A DNA stretch of 64,000 nucleotides from Linanthus parryae (lineage: Eukaryota; Streptophyta; Magnoliopsida; Ericales; Polemoniaceae). Positions 12,228 to 23,725 of this stretch are shown piece by piece (position 1 is the first letter of the stretch; each line of letters starts with the position of its first letter). The notes under the pieces are model-generated. The model was not told where the DNA came from, made no database searches, and was given only the letters and a program-made list of their open reading frames with translations. Location: contig JALGPY010000002.1 of assembly GCA_023055425.1 (NCBI GenBank), forward strand, positions 157,119,345 to 157,183,344. The letters are read 5' to 3'. Position numbers and translations under genes: made by a program.

Positions 12228-12970
12228 ATGGCAAACTATCACGCATCGACTTCATCCCTACAATCTGTCCTAGAGATGGACAAATTGTCTGGAACTAATT
12301 TCCTTGACTGGTAAAGAAACTTGAGGATCGTCCTTAAGCAGGAGAAGAAACTTTACGTCTTAGACAATCCTATACCAGAACCACCCCAGGATGAGTTTGT
12401 TCTAGCTGTCGTGAGAGCACATCAGAAACATGTGGATGATTTTAATGATGTGACTTGTCTCATGCTTTGCACCATGACCTCTGTACTTCAGAAGCAACAC
12501 GAGAACATGGAAGCCTACGATATGATCGAACACTTGAAATAGTTTTTACAAGAACAGGCAAGGCATGAGCGGTATGAAGTGTCCAAGGGACTGTTCAAGA
12601 GCAATCTCGCAGAAGGGAACCCATTTGGCCAGGAATTGGCACTTGATCTTGTCTTGCAATCGTTGCCTAATAGTGATAACCAGTTCATGATTAACTATAA
12701 CATGAATGAGATCAGTAAAGCTCTGCCGGATTTGCTGAACATACTAAGGACAGCTGAACAAAGCATCAATAAAGGCAAGGGCAAGACCATAATGATGGTG
12801 AATAAGAATAAGGGCAAGGGATTTGCCTCTACTTCTAAATGAAAGATCAAGAAAGCTGCAAAGTCTAAGGTGGGGGCGTGGCTCAGGGTTATTGTCACTA
12901 CTGTAGCCAGTCGAGTCACTGGAGGAGGAATTGCCCCAAGTACCTTGACGATAAAAAGCTTGGAATAGTA
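12228..12970 (+). pseudogene. Ang-B gag
   Basis: ATG at 12228 (M-A-N-Y-H-A-S-T-S-S). Recognisable UBN2-type Gag: M-D-K-L-S-G-T-N-F, then stop where Trp-Tyr is expected (12312-12314), R-I-V-L-K-Q-E-K-K-L-Y-V-L-D, V-T-C-L-M-L-C-T-M, and a second stop at 12540-12542. The zinc knuckle C-H-Y-C...H-W-R-R-N-C is at about 12890-12935 and keeps all four ligands. The product would be capsid/nucleocapsid of virus-like particles. Premature stops, and a stop just before the knuckle (12840-12842), make it non-functional. Confidence 0.85.
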
Positions 12971-14163
12971 ATTCCACCACTACTAGGTATTTTTGTCATA
13001 GACGTCAATCTATCTATTTCTTCATCTTGGGTATTGGATACTGGATGTGGATCTCACATTTGTCGAAATGTGCAGGATTTGAAAAGAAGTAGAAGATTGG
13101 ATAAAGGGGAGATAGATTCGGGAATGGAGCAAGAAATTCTGCAGTGGTTATAGGCGAGTATGAGCTATCTTTGCCTTCTGGACTTATTTTAGAATTATAA
13201 AATTGCTATTATGTGCTCATAGCATTATTTTAGTTTCTTGTTTGGACGAGAAGGATTTTTCTATTTCAATAAAGGACAAATGTTGCTCCATTAATTTTGA
13301 TAGTAAGCACTATTGTAGTGCGCATTTTTCTAATGGATTGTATATCCTTAATCTAAGTAATTCTATCTATAACAAAAATACTAAAAGGATTAAAACTAAT
13401 GATTTAAATCCTACATATCTATGGCACTGTTGTTTAGGCCATATAAACGTGAAACGGATATCTAGACTCCATAAGGATGGATTTCTAGACTCATTTGATT
13501 TGGAGTCATACGAGATATGCGAGTCTTGTTTGTTGGGAAAAATGAAAAAGTCCCCTTTCATTAAGAAAGGTGAGAGGACTAGTGAGTTTCCCGCACTCAT
13601 ACATAATGATATATGTGGGCCGTTTCCCACGCCTGCCAGAGGTGGTTACACCTACTTCATTACGTTTATTGATGACTTCAGTGGATATGGATTTGTATAA
13701 CTTATGAAGGCCAAATCCGAATCCTTTGAATTGTTCAAACAATTCAAGAATGAGGTAGAGAAGCAACTTGGTAAAAGTATTAAGGCTTTGCGATCGGATT
13801 GTGGAGGAGAATACTTGAGCCAAGAGTTTGACGAATATCCCACAAACTTACACTCACTCCACCCGGAAAGCCACATTGGAATGGCGTGTCCGAGAGGAGA
13901 AATCGCACACTATAGGATATGGTGCGGTCTATGATGTGTCAAACGGATCTTCCAATATCATTTTGGGGACATGCTCTATTGACTGCAACTTTCACCATTA
14001 ACCGTGTTCCATCCAAATCAGTCATGAAGAAACCATATGAGATATGGAATGGGAAGCGTCCCATAGTGTCATTTATGAAGATTTGGGGTTGTGATGTCTA
14101 TGTAAAGCGTTTACGAACAGACAAGCTCGGACCCAAAGCGGATAAGTGTAAGTTTGTGGGATA
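12971..14163 (+). pseudogene. Ang-B protease and integrase
   Basis: Protease S-S-W-V-L-D-T-G-C-G-S-H at about 13021-13060 keeps DTG. Integrase zinc region: L-W-H-C...G-H-I...C-E-S-C at about 13420-13530. Catalytic core: N-D-I-C-G-P at about 13606 (first Asp), R-S-D-C-G-G-E-Y at about 13792 (second Asp, present), and the third motif near 13890-13910, where a frame change affects the Glu. A stop occurs at 13697-13699 and frame changes near 13834. The normal role is cleavage of Gag-Pol and insertion of the cDNA into chromosomes. Confidence 0.85.
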
Positions 14164-15990
14164 TCCTAAGGAAACAGAAGGATATTATTTCTACAATCCA
14201 ACCAAGAACAAAGTGTTTGTTGCTCGGACCGGCGTGTTTCTAGAAAGATAATTAGTATCTTAAGAAGCAAGTGGCAGGACTGTAGAACTTGAAGAAATTC
14301 AAGAACCACAAACCACTGAACCGATGATGGAACATGAACATGATTCGCAAGTTGTTGTGGAATAACCTGTTCAGGTAACACAGGAACTCCGTAGGTCAGG
14401 AAGGGTACGTCATGAGCCAGAGAGATACGGACTTCTCCTGACTGAGTCTGATGACATACCACTCATGCATGATGAGCCTGCAACCTACAGGGAGGCCATG
14501 AAAGGCCCAAACTCCAAGAAGTGGCTAGAAGCCATGAGATCCGAAATGGATTCCATGTATACCAACAAAGTATGGACTTTGGTGGAACCACATGAAGGGG
14601 CTTGGCCCATAGGGTTCAAGGGGGTCTTCAAGTAGAATACTGACATGGATGGCAAGGTAGTTGCCTACAATGGGCGATTGGTGGCTAAAGGTTATAGAAA
14701 AATTCATGGTATTGACTATGATGAGACCTTTTCGCCAGTCGCCATGACCAAAGCCATTCGAATCCTACTTGCTATTGCAGCTTACTATGACAATGAGATT
14801 TGGAAAATGAATTTCAAACCAGCGTTCCTTTATGGGAACCTCCTCGAGGATGTTTATATGACACAACCGGTGAGTTTTGAGGATCCAGAGAATGCCAATA
14901 AAGTATGTAAACTGCAATGATCCATTTATGGATTGTAGCAAGATTTTACAAGTTGGAATCGACGTTTTGATGACGCTGTCAAAGAGTTTAATTACATCAA
15001 GAAAGAAGATGAGCCCAGTGTTTACAAGAAGGTTAGTGGGAGCTCTCTTGTGTTTCTAGTCTTGTATGTGGAGGACATACTACTCATTGGAAACGACATT
15101 CCTACTTTGCAATATGTTAAAGATTGCCTAGGAAAGTGTTTCACAATGAAGGAGATACAGCTTATACACTTGATATCAATATCTATAGGGATAGATCTAG
15201 GAAGCTGCTAGGCCTAAGCGAAAGTACATATTTAGACAAGGTGTTGAAGCGGTTCAACATGCAAGATTCCAAGAAGGTATTCTTGCCCATGTCGCATGGA
15301 GTCACTTTCTCTAAGACTGACTGTCCTTCAAATCAGATTGAGAGGATCCGCATGAGTAGGATACCCTATGCTTCGGCCATAGGATCCATCATGTACGCAA
15401 TGTTGTGTAGTAGACCGGACGTATCATACGCGTTGAGTATCGTAAGAAGATATCAGTCTAATCTAGGTGAGAGTCACTAGATTGCTGTCAAGAACATCCT
15501 TAAGTACTTGAGAAGAACTAAGGATCCTTTCTTGATATTTGGAGGTGAGGAAGAGGTCAATGTAATTGGTTACACAGATGCGAGCTTCCAAACCGACAAG
15601 GATGACTAGAGGTCGCAATCGGGGTTTTTGTTCTGCCTGAATGAAGGAGCTATGAGCTGGAAGAGTTCAAAGCAAGAGACAGTTGCTTAATCTACAAGTG
15701 AAGTTGAGTACATTGCTGCTGCAGAAGCAGCAAAGGAGGCATTTTGGATAAAGAAGTTTATCACTGAGCTCGATGTGGTCCCTAGCATCGTGGATCCCAT
15801 GACGTTGTACTGTGACAAATCTGGAGCAATCGCACAAGACAAGGAACCTAGATCACACCAGAAATTGAAGCATGTACTTATGAGATTCCATCTTATTCGT
15901 GATATGATCGATAGAGGAGATGTGAAAATGTGCAAGATTCCAAAGGATGACAATCTTTCAGATACGCTCACAAAGCCACTTGCGCAGCGA
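14164..15990 (+). pseudogene. Ang-B reverse transcriptase-RNase H, copy 1 of a tandem duplication
   Basis: Contains the linker (F-V-A-R-T-G-V-F-L-E-R then stop at 14249), [18 protein letters not shown] (14719-14745), a polymerase active-site motif reading Y-V-E-D at about 15065 instead of Y-V-D-D, and RNase H with E-V-E-Y-I-A-A-A-E-A-A-K-E-A near 15700-15740. It ends inside L-T-K-P-L-A-Q-R at 15990 and is followed directly by a second copy that begins again at the integrase tail. Stops include those at 14633, 15478 and 15688. Confidence 0.88.
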
Positions 15991-17815
15991 TCCTAAGGAA
16001 ACGGAAGGATATTATTTCTACAATCCAACCAAGAACAAAGTGTTTGTAGCTCGGACCGGCGTGTTTCTAGAAAGATAATTAGTATCGTAAGAAGCAAGTG
16101 GGAGGACTGTAGAACTTGAAGAAATTCAAGAACCACAAACCACTTAACCGATGATGGAACATAAAAAGGATTCGCAAGTTGTTGTGGAAGAACCTGTTCA
16201 GGTAACACAGGAACTCCGTAGGTCAGGAAGGGTACGTCATGAGCCAGAGAGATACGGACTTCTCCTGACTGAGTCTGATGACATACCACTCATGCATGAT
16301 GAGCCTGAAACCTACAGGGAGGCCATGAAAGGCCCAAACTCCAAGAAGTGGCTAGAAGCCATGAGATCCGAAATGGGTTCCATGTATACCAACAAAGTAT
16401 GGACTTTGGTGGAACCACATGAAGGGGCTTGGCCCATAGGGTTCAAGTGGGTCTTCAAGTAGAATACTGACATGGATGGCAAGGTAGTTGCCTACAATGG
16501 GCGATTGGTGGCTAAAGGTTATAGAAAAATTCATGGTATTGACTATGATGAGACCTTTTCGCCAGTCGCCATGACCAAATCCATTCGAATCCTACTTGCT
16601 ATTGCAGCTTACTATGACAATGAGATTTGGAAAATGGATTTCAAACCAGCGTTCCTTTATGGGAACCTCCTCGAGGATGTGTATGTGACACAACCGGTGA
16701 GTTTTGAGGATCTAGAGAATGCCAATAAAGTATGACACTGCATCGATCCATTTATGGATTGTAGCAAGCTTCTACAAGTTGGAATCTTTGTTTTGATGAC
16801 GCTGTCAAAGAGTTTAATTACATCAAGAACGAAGATGAGCCCAGTGCTTACTAGAAGGTTATAGGAGCTCTCTTGTGTTTCTTGTCTTGTATGTGGAGGA
16901 CATACTACTCATTGGAAACGACATTCCTACTTTGAAATATGTTAAAGATTGCCTGGGAAAGTGTTTCACAATGAAGGAGATACAGCATATATACTTGATA
17001 TCAATATCTATAGGGATAGATCTAGGAAGCTGCTCGGCCTGAGCGAAAGTACATATTTAGACAAGGTGTTGAAGCGGTTCAACATGCAAGATTCCAAGAA
17101 GGTATTCTTGCCCATGTCGCATGGAGTCACTTTCTCTAAGACTGACTGTCCTTCAAATCAGATTGAGAGGGACCACATGAGTAGGATACCCTATGCTTCG
17201 GCCATAGGATCCATCATGTACGCAATGTTGTGTAGTAGACCGGACGTATCATACGCGTTGAGTATCGTAAGAAGATATCAATCTAATCTAGGTGAGAGTC
17301 ACTAGATTGCTGTCAAGAACATCCTTAAGTACTTGAGAAGAACTAAGGATCCTTTCTTGATATTTGGAGGTGAGGAAGAGGTCAATGTAATTGGTTACAC
17401 TGATGCGAGCTTCCAAACCGACAAGGATGACTAGAGATCGCAATCGGGGTTTTTGTTCTGCCTGAATGGAGGAGCTGTGAGCTGGAAGAGTTCCAAGCAA
17501 GAGACAGTTGCTTAATCTACAACTGAAGCTGAGTACATTGCTGCTGCAGAAGCAGCAAAGGAGGCATTTTGGATAAAGAAGTTTATCACTAGCATCGATG
17601 TGGTCCCTAGCATCGTGGATCCCATGACGTTGTACTGTGACAACTCTGGAGCAATTGCACAAGACAAGGAACCTAGATCACACCAGAAATTGAAGCATTT
17701 ACTTATGAGATTCCATCTTATTCGTGATATGATCGATAGAGGAGATGTGAAAATGTGCAAGATTCCAACGGATGACAATCTTTCAGATCCGCTCACAAAG
17801 CCACTTGCGCAGCGA
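14164..17815 (+). repeat. 1.83-kb tandem duplication within Ang-B pol
   Basis: Copy 1 is 14164-15990 and copy 2 is 15991-17815. Both start 'tcctaaggaaac.gaaggatat' and end 'ccacttgcgcagcga'. The offset is 1,827 bp at the start and 1,825 bp at the end. The copies are nearly identical and share stop codons at equivalent places (after F-L-E-R; in the W-V-F-K segment; before S-T-S/T-E/A; after N-L-G-E-S-H). Confidence 0.95.
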
Positions 17816-17886
17816 AAGCATGAAGGGCACACTAAACCTATAGGCATACGAGATGCGCCATATTGGCTCTATTGCAAGTGGGAGAC
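15991..17886 (+). pseudogene. Ang-B reverse transcriptase-RNase H, copy 2
   Basis: Second tandem copy with the same domains: Y-D-E-T-F-S-P-V-A at 16546-16572, Y-V-E-D near 16890, RNase H T-E-A-E-Y-I-A-A-A-E-A-A-K-E-A near 17524-17566, and a C-terminal G-I-R-D-A-P-Y-W-L at 17845-17871. It differs from copy 1 by scattered changes, including loss of K-L in the N-K-V-C-K-L region (stop at 16733). The usual TAG stop after D-W-L is TAT here, so the frame reads into the LTR. The purine-rich primer 'aagtgggagac' precedes the 3' LTR. Confidence 0.88.
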
Positions 17887-19248
17887 TGTTAAAATAGGTG
17901 CCCTAGAGGCAATCTATATTTAGTATGAACAATGTTTGGCTAGAATATTCATTTATTATTTATTGTGATATTTAATATAATGAAGTCCTTAGATACAATG
18001 TATTGTTTATCTTAAATATTCCTAGTCCATTATATCGATTAACTGGACGATCAACTATAGACTAGTATGTGGGTAGATTTATATGGAGATATCAAGTCAA
18101 ACACATGGGTATGCATTAGGAGTAATGTCATACTGGATTGACCCACAACGAGAAGGATGCATTAGATTATGTCAAAGTCACAATCGCTTCTCGTGGTGCT
18201 AATGATATTTTAATCCTTAACTTCAAGTTACTAGATACTCTAGTTGTGGAATATCATGCTTTGATACCAAACGTTGCGTCTTAACCGGGTAACTATAAAG
18301 ATAGTTATCGGGCATGATAGGAAGCAAGCTTAGAGATCGTAGTGATGTACAGAGCATTTTTCCCTCCCACATAATGGGAGGAATTGTCTATGGGCCACTC
18401 GAGGGATGGTTCTTATTGAATGTCTGGCCAAACTCAAATAAATGAATATGGAGATATTGATGTTATCTGCTCGCATAAGCATATTCCCAGGATCGAGAAA
18501 CTATGTATTGGATATACGAGTGTGACTATTATGTCTCGTGTCCGATCTGGACATGGAGATAAAGGTATAACACAATACATGAAAATTGGGCACAAAGTTT
18601 GTCGGGATCACTGACTTATTTCTATTAGTTGGATGGCATGGATGCGTTGCTAGACACCGCTCCATGTTAGTACGTAGTTACTAACAACTAAGTAGAAACC
18701 TATGGGGTCACACACCGGATGGATTAAATTGGATATATGTATTAATTAGTTGGACTAATTAATAAAAGGATCATAAATCAACCTTAACCAAACTTAGTAG
18801 GACTAATTTTCAAGTGGACTAATCCATTTAAGGCATGATTAGTATTGGGGTCTTTATGTAGTTAATAAAGAGTTATTACTATATAAAGAAACTCTAGCTT
18901 GTTAATTCTCTGCACAAGTCATTATTGAGAGAACATTAACAAAGCAAGAGAGAGAGAGAGAGAGAAAAAAAGGACAGGCCGTCCGCCCCTCTCACATCGT
19001 AGGCCACGAGGGCACGGCTCGTGCCTCGTTTTGCGTGATCAGTTCCTCCTTCTTCCGTTGCTAGCACTATACGGTTGGAAGGAATCAAGTCAAGAATCCA
19101 AGGTGTGGATATTCATAGAGACGAAGACACTATTCTTCGTGTGATCTCCCAAACTAACGTACACATCTTTTATGCCATGTGAACCTTGGTGGGATTTCAG
19201 TAGGATTAATTTTGTTATTCCGCTGCGTAACCTGCATCAATACCTACA
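17887..19248 (+). mobile_element. Ang-B 3' LTR
   Basis: Starts TGTTAAAATAGGTGCCCTAG and ends 'tacctaca'. It matches the 5' LTR throughout, with TATA box at 18880 and a GA run at about 18948-18966, and holds the segment missing from the 5' LTR. Confidence 0.88.
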
Positions 19249-19253
19249 TATCA

Positions 19254-19968
19254 TTCTCCTTTGACTTGAGAGTTGGGTTCTTGACATCTTATTGTAATTA
19301 TTCATCAGCTTCATTCATGGATATTTAATGTTTAAGGAGCTTCCCTTGTAGGTCATCAAGTTGAAGTAATGAGAGATCTTGAGCTTCTCAATAGTAGTAG
19401 TATTTGGTTCCCATTTTGCCTTTGTAAGACTTCTCAAAACCTTTCTAACATTTTCTTCATTGGAATTATGTTTTCCCAATGAATTAAGATTGTTAACAAT
19501 GTCAGTGAATCTTGTGAACATGTCTGTGATTGACTCATCTCCATTCATCTTGAATTGCTCATATTGCCTGAGATATATGTTGATCTTGGTTTGCTTGAAT
19601 TGGCTGGTTCCTTCAAAGGTCACCACAAGATTATCCCAGATCTCCTTGGCAGTCTTGCAACCTGAGATTTTGTTAAAATCATATGCACTCAAAGTACAAT
19701 ATAAGAGATTCATAGCTTTATAATTTTTGGAAAATTGCTCTAACTCAAAAGAGGAGAGAGTTTCTTCTGATTTGGGAGTTCTAATCCCATCTTTCTCTTT
19801 GTAGAAAGTTTGAGGACCATTCTGAATGATTGTACAGAGTTCCATATCATGATCAATGATGAACATTTTCATCAAAGCTTTTCAGTGAACAAAATTGTCT
19901 CCACATAAGAGAGGAGGTCTGTTAGCAGCTCTTCCCTGAGAGAAACCACCATCACCTACAGTACTCAT
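19254..19968 (-). pseudogene. SIR-1 gag, 5' part
   Basis: The start ATG (19968, M-S-T-V-G-D-G-G-F) is the same as in SIR-2 (54655, M-S-T-A-G-D-G-D-F). A long open part at 19315-19875 shows the DUF4219/UBN2-type Gag pattern: M-K-M-F-I-I-D, E-L-E-Q-F-S-K-N-Y-K, C-K-T-A-K-E-I-W-D, V-T-F-E-G-T-S, Y-E-Q-F-K-M, and V-R-K-V-L-R-S-L. A stop lies at the 'H-stop-K-A-L' position (about 19886). It continues at 9216 after Ang-B is removed. Confidence 0.85.
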
Positions 19969-20003
19969 AATCACAAGATGGTTAAATCTATGCAGTGATA
20001 CAA

Positions 20004-20015
20004 GCTTTTATACCA
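20004..20015 (-). other. SIR-1 primer binding site (diverged)
   Basis: Minus strand tggtataaaagc, against TGGTATCAGAGC in SIR-2 (54693-54704). Two differences from the initiator Met tRNA complement. It lies directly downstream of the 5' LTR. Confidence 0.7.
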
Positions 20016-20017
20016 AT

Positions 20018-21239
20018 TGAAGGGATGTACAGTAGGTACAAATACATGATCAATACTCTAGAAGGGGGGGGGGGTTGAATAAAGTATTCCAACTTTTGCT
20101 AAACATGCAAGAAGAGTGGTTTCAAAAGATTTGTAAAGAGATTCAAGGCCTTGAAAATGAGTTTCAAGCCCTTGGAATTAAAATAGCTAAAGTAAAAAAG
20201 ATAAGTCTATTTGTAGGCCTAAAAATGAATTTCAAACCCTTGAAATGAAACTGTTTTGAATGCTGCAAAATACTAAGTATAGAACAGAAAAGTAAATGCA
20301 ACAGACACAAGATATATAGAGTTCAGTCCACTTGGACCTACGTCTCTACCTTAGGGATCTTCTCCCTACAGGATTTTCAACTCAATTCTTATTAATCAAC
20401 AACTAATCCCTAGATCTCAAGCATAGAGAAATTCCTTACTCTGTTACAGCTTGTGGTTCTCACTAGCCTATCTAGTACCTTCTCTAGCTATCTGATTAAC
20501 TAATAATTCGCTATTGTTCACCTTGAACAATTCTTGAGGATAAGAACTAGATGTATTATCAAAATGATATACAAATGAAGTTCAGAAAAGAAGAACACTA
20601 GAGCTGAATCTGCAGTGAGTATGCAGTGTTCCTCAGATGCTTCGATTGAGAATCTGCTTCTTTGTTGTTTGTCAATCCATGAGTGTTTTTGAGTGTCTCT
20701 ATCAATTTTACCGTTGAATAGCTTAAGCTTTCCCTCTTTTATAGAGAAGTTTGAAATGCAGATCTTCTGGATCTTCTCATAACAAACTTCCCTATTTTAT
20801 ACCTTCAATTTTGAGTTCTCTAATAGCTTCTCCACCGGATAGTTGATTAGTATCTCCAATGATACTGATCTGATATTGTAGAAACATAAGTTGTGAAACT
20901 TCAAATCATAGCAGGATTGATTACAGAATCAAATCAACACAAATTTCCCTTCCTGCAAAACTTAAGTTAGGAAATAAATCCTGTAAAATTGGAAACAAAA
21001 TTTCCCTGCAAAACTGAGTCAAACAGATGAATTAGATACTGTTAAATGTGTCAAACTAATTTGGCTTTTATCATCAAGTAACAACTAATAAATCATAGGG
21101 GTTTAGAAGTTGAATCAAGATCAGAAACTCCCCCTAAGTTCATGCATAAAGAGCATAGCCAGTTCAAGGCTTTGAAAGCTGTTTCAAGGCCTTGAAATAG
21201 ACTAGCTATTTCATGTCTTGAAACTGAATTGAACTTACA
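20018..21239 (-). mobile_element. SIR-1 5' LTR
   Basis: On the plus strand it begins TGAAGGGATG and ends GAACTTACA. The G-tract is 20064-20074, and several caaggccttgaaa motifs include a perfect palindrome tttcaaggccttgaaa at 21182-21197. A TATA-like 'ctataaaag' lies on the minus strand near 20737. It matches the SIR-2 LTRs. Confidence 0.85.
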
Positions 21240-21408
21240 CCTTGCTTTGTCTCACGTAGAGACCTTACCATACTTCAACATGCTTTCTTAGTATCTTATC
21301 TTATTGGCCCGTGATAACCTTCGTGACTTAACATAACGTAGGGACATGTCCATCGCGACGGCTCGTGAGGCGACGCGTTGCCTACATATATTGCCATGAC
21401 AAAAGGGC
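21240..21408 (-). mobile_element. Element G, middle fragment
   Basis: The first five bases (CCTTG) duplicate 7667-7671, so this is G sequence resuming after SIR-1. It contains GC-richer 'ccatcgcgacggctcgtgaggcg'. It ends where the COP-R LTR begins. Non-coding. Confidence 0.45.
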
Positions 21409-21572
21409 TGTAGCCTGCCTATACCCGACAGCCGTTAGATCGTACGAACCTTCATCCTACCGTTACAATAGAAGCTATATAAGCTTCTCTTTCCTTGTAT
21501 CGTTTCATAATGTAAAATACACTTTCTCTCTCTTTCGTTTCATTTCTTTGTAGAACCCTAGTGGTTCGTTCA
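21409..21572 (+). mobile_element. COP-R 5' LTR
   Basis: Ends 'ggttcgttca' directly before the primer site at 21573. The start is set at TGTAGCC by weak alignment with TGTAACC in the 3' copy; the true start could lie elsewhere. Confidence 0.6.
21470..21488 (+). promoter_or_regulatory. TATA box inside a 7-bp inverted repeat, COP-R LTR
   Basis: agaagct-atata-agcttct: the TATA core forms the loop between perfect 7-bp arms. It is identical at 26138-26156 in the other LTR. Confidence 0.5.
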
Positions 21573-21585
21573 TGGTATCAGAGCC
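21573..21585 (+). other. COP-R primer binding site
   Basis: tggtatcagagcc starts immediately at the LTR end; perfect initiator Met tRNA complement. Confidence 0.85.
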
Positions 21586-21589
21586 TTCT

Positions 21590-22680
21590 ATGGCACTCGC
21601 CACCCAATCTCCAGCTTCACCGCCGCTCTATCTATTATCCAACATACACAATTTGCTACCGTTTAAACTTGATTCCTCCAATTTTGTGCTTTGGAAGCAT
21701 CAAATCATCTCTATTTTTCGCACCCAATCTATATGGCTATCTCGATGGTTCTGTCCCTTTCCCTCCCTCCATCATCACCACCGACGGCTCTCCGGTCACA
21801 AATCCGGCGTTCACGGCTTGGCAACAGCAAGATCAGGCTGTATTGACCATCCTCAACTCCACTCTCTCACAAGAGTCCCTAACTCTTGTCATCGGATCTC
21901 TTACTTCTCACGAGGCCTGGTTGGTTCTAGAAAGCCGATGCCTCCCTTAACAGATCTAATATCCTCTCCGTTAAGGCCGAGTTCCACACTCTCAGAAAAG
22001 GCTCTGGATCGATAGATCTGTACATGCAGCGGTCAAATCGATCCGAGACTGCCTTGCCGTTGTCGGAGTTCTTACCCCCAATGAAGATCTGCTCCTGTAT
22101 GCACTCAACGCCCTCCCACCGGAATACAACTCTTTCAGGTCCTCTCTCCGGATCCACTCTCATCCAATCCCCTTTGACGATCTTCATGTCCTCCACAAGG
22201 CAGATAACAGATGCATGCCGTTCAAACCTCCCTCATGGGTCTGCCTCAACCCACTGCCTTCTATCACAATCGTGGTGGTGGCCGCGGTGCTGGTAGGAAT
22301 CCAACCGTCCATAGAGGCAGTGGCGTTGTTAGATCTGGCGACCGAGGTGGCGGCGGTGGCAGATCGGATTCCAGAGGCGGCCGCTTCTATTATGAGTCAA
22401 ACCCTAACTATGGATCCGGGTATGGAGGCGGATCCGGGTATGGAGGTGGATCCGTGTACGGTTCGGGTCGTGGTTTGGGTCGATCCTACAACCGAGGAAG
22501 AGGCGGTTCGGGTCGCGGTTTGGGTTCCGCTGCAGTCAAATGTCAAATCTGCGGGTATGCTTATCACTCCGCACTTGAATGCTATCATCGAATAGACTTT
22601 TCTTATCAAGGAAAGCTGCCACCCGAACAGCTCTCTGCCATGGTTGCCTCAACCTCACAACAGCAAGTTCCATCCTCTGA
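21590..22680 (+). pseudogene. COP-R gag
   Basis: ATG at 21590 (M-A-L-A-T-Q-S). Gag motifs: L-P-F-K-L-D-S-S-N-F-V-L-W-K-H-Q-I, then a frame change near 21725, G-Y-L-D-G-S, W-Q-Q-Q-D-Q-A-V-L-T-I-L, and H-E-A-W. Further breaks occur near 21950 and 22200. The C-terminal part in the frame from 22211 is a Gly/Arg/Ser-rich RNA-binding type stretch (22260-22530) followed by the zinc knuckle C-Q-I-C-G...H...C at about 22540-22580. The Gly-rich stretch belongs to Gag, not to a separate glycine-rich protein. Confidence 0.82.
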
Positions 22681-23725
22681 TCTTTGGTTGACTGATACTG
22701 GTGCCTCGACTCATATGACCGCTGATTTCAACAACTTATCTCTTGCTGAACCTTCTGTTGGAAATGATTCTGTCACTGTTGGTAACGGCTCTTCTCTTCC
22801 TATAAAACACTCTGGTAATGCCTTTATCTCTACTTCAAATTGCAAATATTCGTTAACTGATACCTTACATGTTCCTAAGCTAGCTGTTAATTTACTTTCG
22901 GTACACAAATTTTGTTCACAACACTCGTTTTGTTTTTGATAAAGACTACTTTTATGTTCAGGCCAAGTCTACGGGTCAAATCCTTTTTCAGGGTCCCAGT
23001 AAAAATGCACTATACCCCTTCTCCTCTGAGTCTGCTTCGTCCAATCCTCAAGATTTTCTCGGTCAACGAGTCAAATATGAATTACGGCACTTAAGACTTG
23101 GACACCCCTCTTCTTCTATTTTGTCAAAATGTGTTAATTGTGTGTCTTCTGCTAAATTATCTGAAAACAGTGTTGGAAATTTATGTGCTTCTTGCCTTGC
23201 TAGAAAAATGTCAAGATTGCCTTATACTCTTCCTGATTCTCGTGCTACTACTCCTTTACATTTACTCCACAGTGATGTATGGGGACCTGTCTCTAATTTA
23301 TCTTTTTATGGTTACAAATTTTATGTGCTATTCATTGATGACCATTTCAGATTTACATGGTTATTTCCTTTAAAATTGAAATCAGAAGTTACATCTGTTT
23401 TTGCCACTTTTAAACTGTTTATTGAAAAACTGCTAGGCCATTCAATCAAAATTTTGCGTTCTGTTGGTGGAGGTGAATATACTGCTTTGGTATTTCAGAA
23501 ACTACTTAGTGAAAATGGTATTATGCTTGTACTTGCTCCACAACAAAATGGAATTTCTGAACGTAAACATAGACACATTTTAGAGACTGCAGTCACTTTA
23601 TTGAACAAGGCTTTTTTGCCTATAAGGTTTTTGTATCATGCTATTGCTACTGCCACTTACTTGATCAATCGTTTACCTAGTAAAAATACATCTAATTTAT
23701 CTCCTTATGAAATATTTTTTAAATA
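22681..23725 (+). pseudogene. COP-R protease and integrase
   Basis: Protease L-W-L-T-D-T-G-A-S-T-H-M at 22682-22717 (DTG intact). A frame change occurs near 22930, then the zinc region L-G-H-P...C-A-S-C at about 23096-23195. Integrase core: H-S-D-V-W-G-P at 23269-23289, second motif R-S-V-G-G-G-E-Y at about 23460 with Val where the catalytic Asp belongs, third motif I-S-E-R-K-H at about 23553 with Glu present. L-I-N-R-L-P-S follows. The Asp to Val change alone would abolish strand transfer. The frame ends at 23724 with a stop. Confidence 0.85.

Noticed and set aside
14166..14462. Pair of conserved 98-codon minus-strand ORFs (also 15993-16289)
   Set aside because: They are antisense shadows of pol; their similarity only reflects the tandem duplication.
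22211..22600. Glycine-rich protein gene
   Set aside because: The Gly/Arg-rich frame leads straight into a copia zinc knuckle and protease in order, so it is the Gag C-terminus of COP-R.
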